Made by a program: the position numbers and the translations under genes | Source: Bacillota bacterium | Lineage (GTDB): Bacteria > Bacillota > Limnochordia > Darwinibacteriales > Darwinibacteriaceae | NCBI GenBank assembly: GCA_012799535.1 | Contig: JAAZLB010000400.1 | Coordinates: 1 to 5,596, forward strand | Length of the DNA stretch: 5,596 bases | Direction: 5' to 3' | Part shown: piece after piece, positions 5,067-5,596 of the stretch | How the letters are laid out: the number at the start of each line of letters is the position of its first letter | How positions within the stretch are numbered: the first letter of the stretch is position 1 | Notes under the pieces: model-generated | The model's input: the letters and a program-made list of their open reading frames with translations, nothing else | Databases searched by the model: none | Told to the model about the DNA's origin: nothing

Positions 5067-5596
5067 TCAAATCTGCAATGCATCACCCAACAGCCTAGCC
5101 GCACTATCTTGCATCGTAGGAGTTACATGCGAATATCGATTCAAGGTCATACTAATGTCGGTATGCCCCAAGCGCTCCTGCACTATCTTGGGGTTAACTC
5201 CCTTAGCCAAAAGCAAAGTTGCGCATGTGTGCCTCAGATCATGGAAACGTATGTTCTTAACCCCAGCTAACTCAATCAAGTCGGTGTAACTTCGCTGGCC
5301 AAAATTGTTAATCTGGATTGGGTCTCCGTTTTCTTTCGCAAACACAAAGCCTTTATCTGCATAGGCTTCACCAACACTTAGCTTTAGCTCATTTTGTTTA
5401 GTTTTGTGCTTCTTTAGTAAGCTGGCTGTTTGTGGTGAAATCGCTATGGCTCGACTTCTTCCATTCTTGGGTGGGCCTAAAATTGGCTCGGGACTTGCCC
5501 TGAGTAAAGTGCGTTTTACCGCAAGCCTCCTAGCTACCAAATCTACATCCTCCCACTTTAATCCGCAAATCTCACCCTTACGCATTCCTGTTTCAA
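5067..5596 (-). CDS. tyrosine recombinase/phage-type integrase, C-terminal catalytic part
   Basis: Catalytic domain of a tyrosine site-specific recombinase, which cuts and rejoins DNA through a 3'-phosphotyrosine to integrate or excise an element. The gene runs off the right edge: the frame continues upstream of the ATG at 5585 as ETG before MRKGE, so that Met is internal and the N-terminal arm- and core-binding domains are missing from view. Counting that Met as 1, all catalytic residues are present: Arg2 (in TGMRKGE), Lys40 (PPKNGRSR), His115-x-x-Arg118 (HDLRHT), His141 (LGHTDISMT) and Tyr151 (RYSHV). This resembles phage and conjugative-element integrases of Bacillota, not IntI integron integrases. 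The C-terminus appears complete and a terminator follows. It is probably functional if the unseen part is intact. Its att site is not visible here. Confidence 0.92.
   Translation of the reverse strand, partial: ETGMRKGEICGLKWEDVDLVARRLAVKRTLLRASPEPILGPPKNGRSRAIAISPQTASLLKKHKTKQNELKLSVGEAYADKGFVFAKENGDPIQINNFGQRSYTDLIELAGVKNIRFHDLRHTCATLLLAKGVNPKIVQERLGHTDISMTLNRYSHVTPTMQDSAARLLGDALQI

Overview
The window looks like an accessory stretch of a low-to-middle GC Gram-positive (Bacillota/Clostridia-type) chromosome. The pointers are purine-rich Shine-Dalgarno (SD) sites before every intact gene, short intergenic gaps, intrinsic terminators with T-runs, and protein families common in that phylum (DUF6886-like, NudB-like NUDIX, RimJ/RimL-like GNAT, COG3910-type ATPase, S41 lipoprotein). 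The species cannot be named from this sequence alone.

Layout, left to right. Positions 1-54 are the 3' part of a class II tRNA-Leu, anticodon CAG, on the + strand, followed by its terminator (69-90). A stretch without a recognisable gene (91-389) ends in a GC-rich hairpin. From there on, every convincing protein gene is on the minus strand. 390-1847 encodes an exported S41-family peptidase-like lipoprotein. 1887-2550 is a gene graveyard: in transcription order, an 88-codon frame interrupted by one in-frame TAG, a truncated GNAT start, a very short frame with its own SD, and an orphan SEC-C zinc motif. 2546-4878 is a compact four-gene unit read right to left: DUF6886-like protein, GNAT acetyltransferase, AAA/ABC-type ATPase, NUDIX hydrolase. 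4974-5019 is the terminator of a tyrosine recombinase gene (5067 to the right edge), whose 5' part lies outside the window.

How it fits together. The four intact genes are tightly packed. The GNAT stop sits 1-4 bases before the ATPase start and the ATPase SD lies in the last GNAT codons, so they were probably co-transcribed and partly translationally coupled. They look like small cytoplasmic modification or clean-up functions (acetylation, nucleoside-triphosphate hydrolysis, ATP-driven machine) carried as cargo beside an integrase. The decayed genes downstream are on the same strand and of partly the same kinds, so this looks like a variable locus where small genes arrive and erode. A tRNA gene on one side and a site-specific recombinase on the other suggest an integrated element, but no duplicated tRNA end (att site) is visible, so its boundaries remain unproven. 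I found no CRISPR array, rRNA, insertion sequence or integron attC site. The strongest candidates for new biology are the DUF6886-GNAT-ATPase-NUDIX cluster and the decayed array downstream of it; neither can be called a new system from sequence alone.
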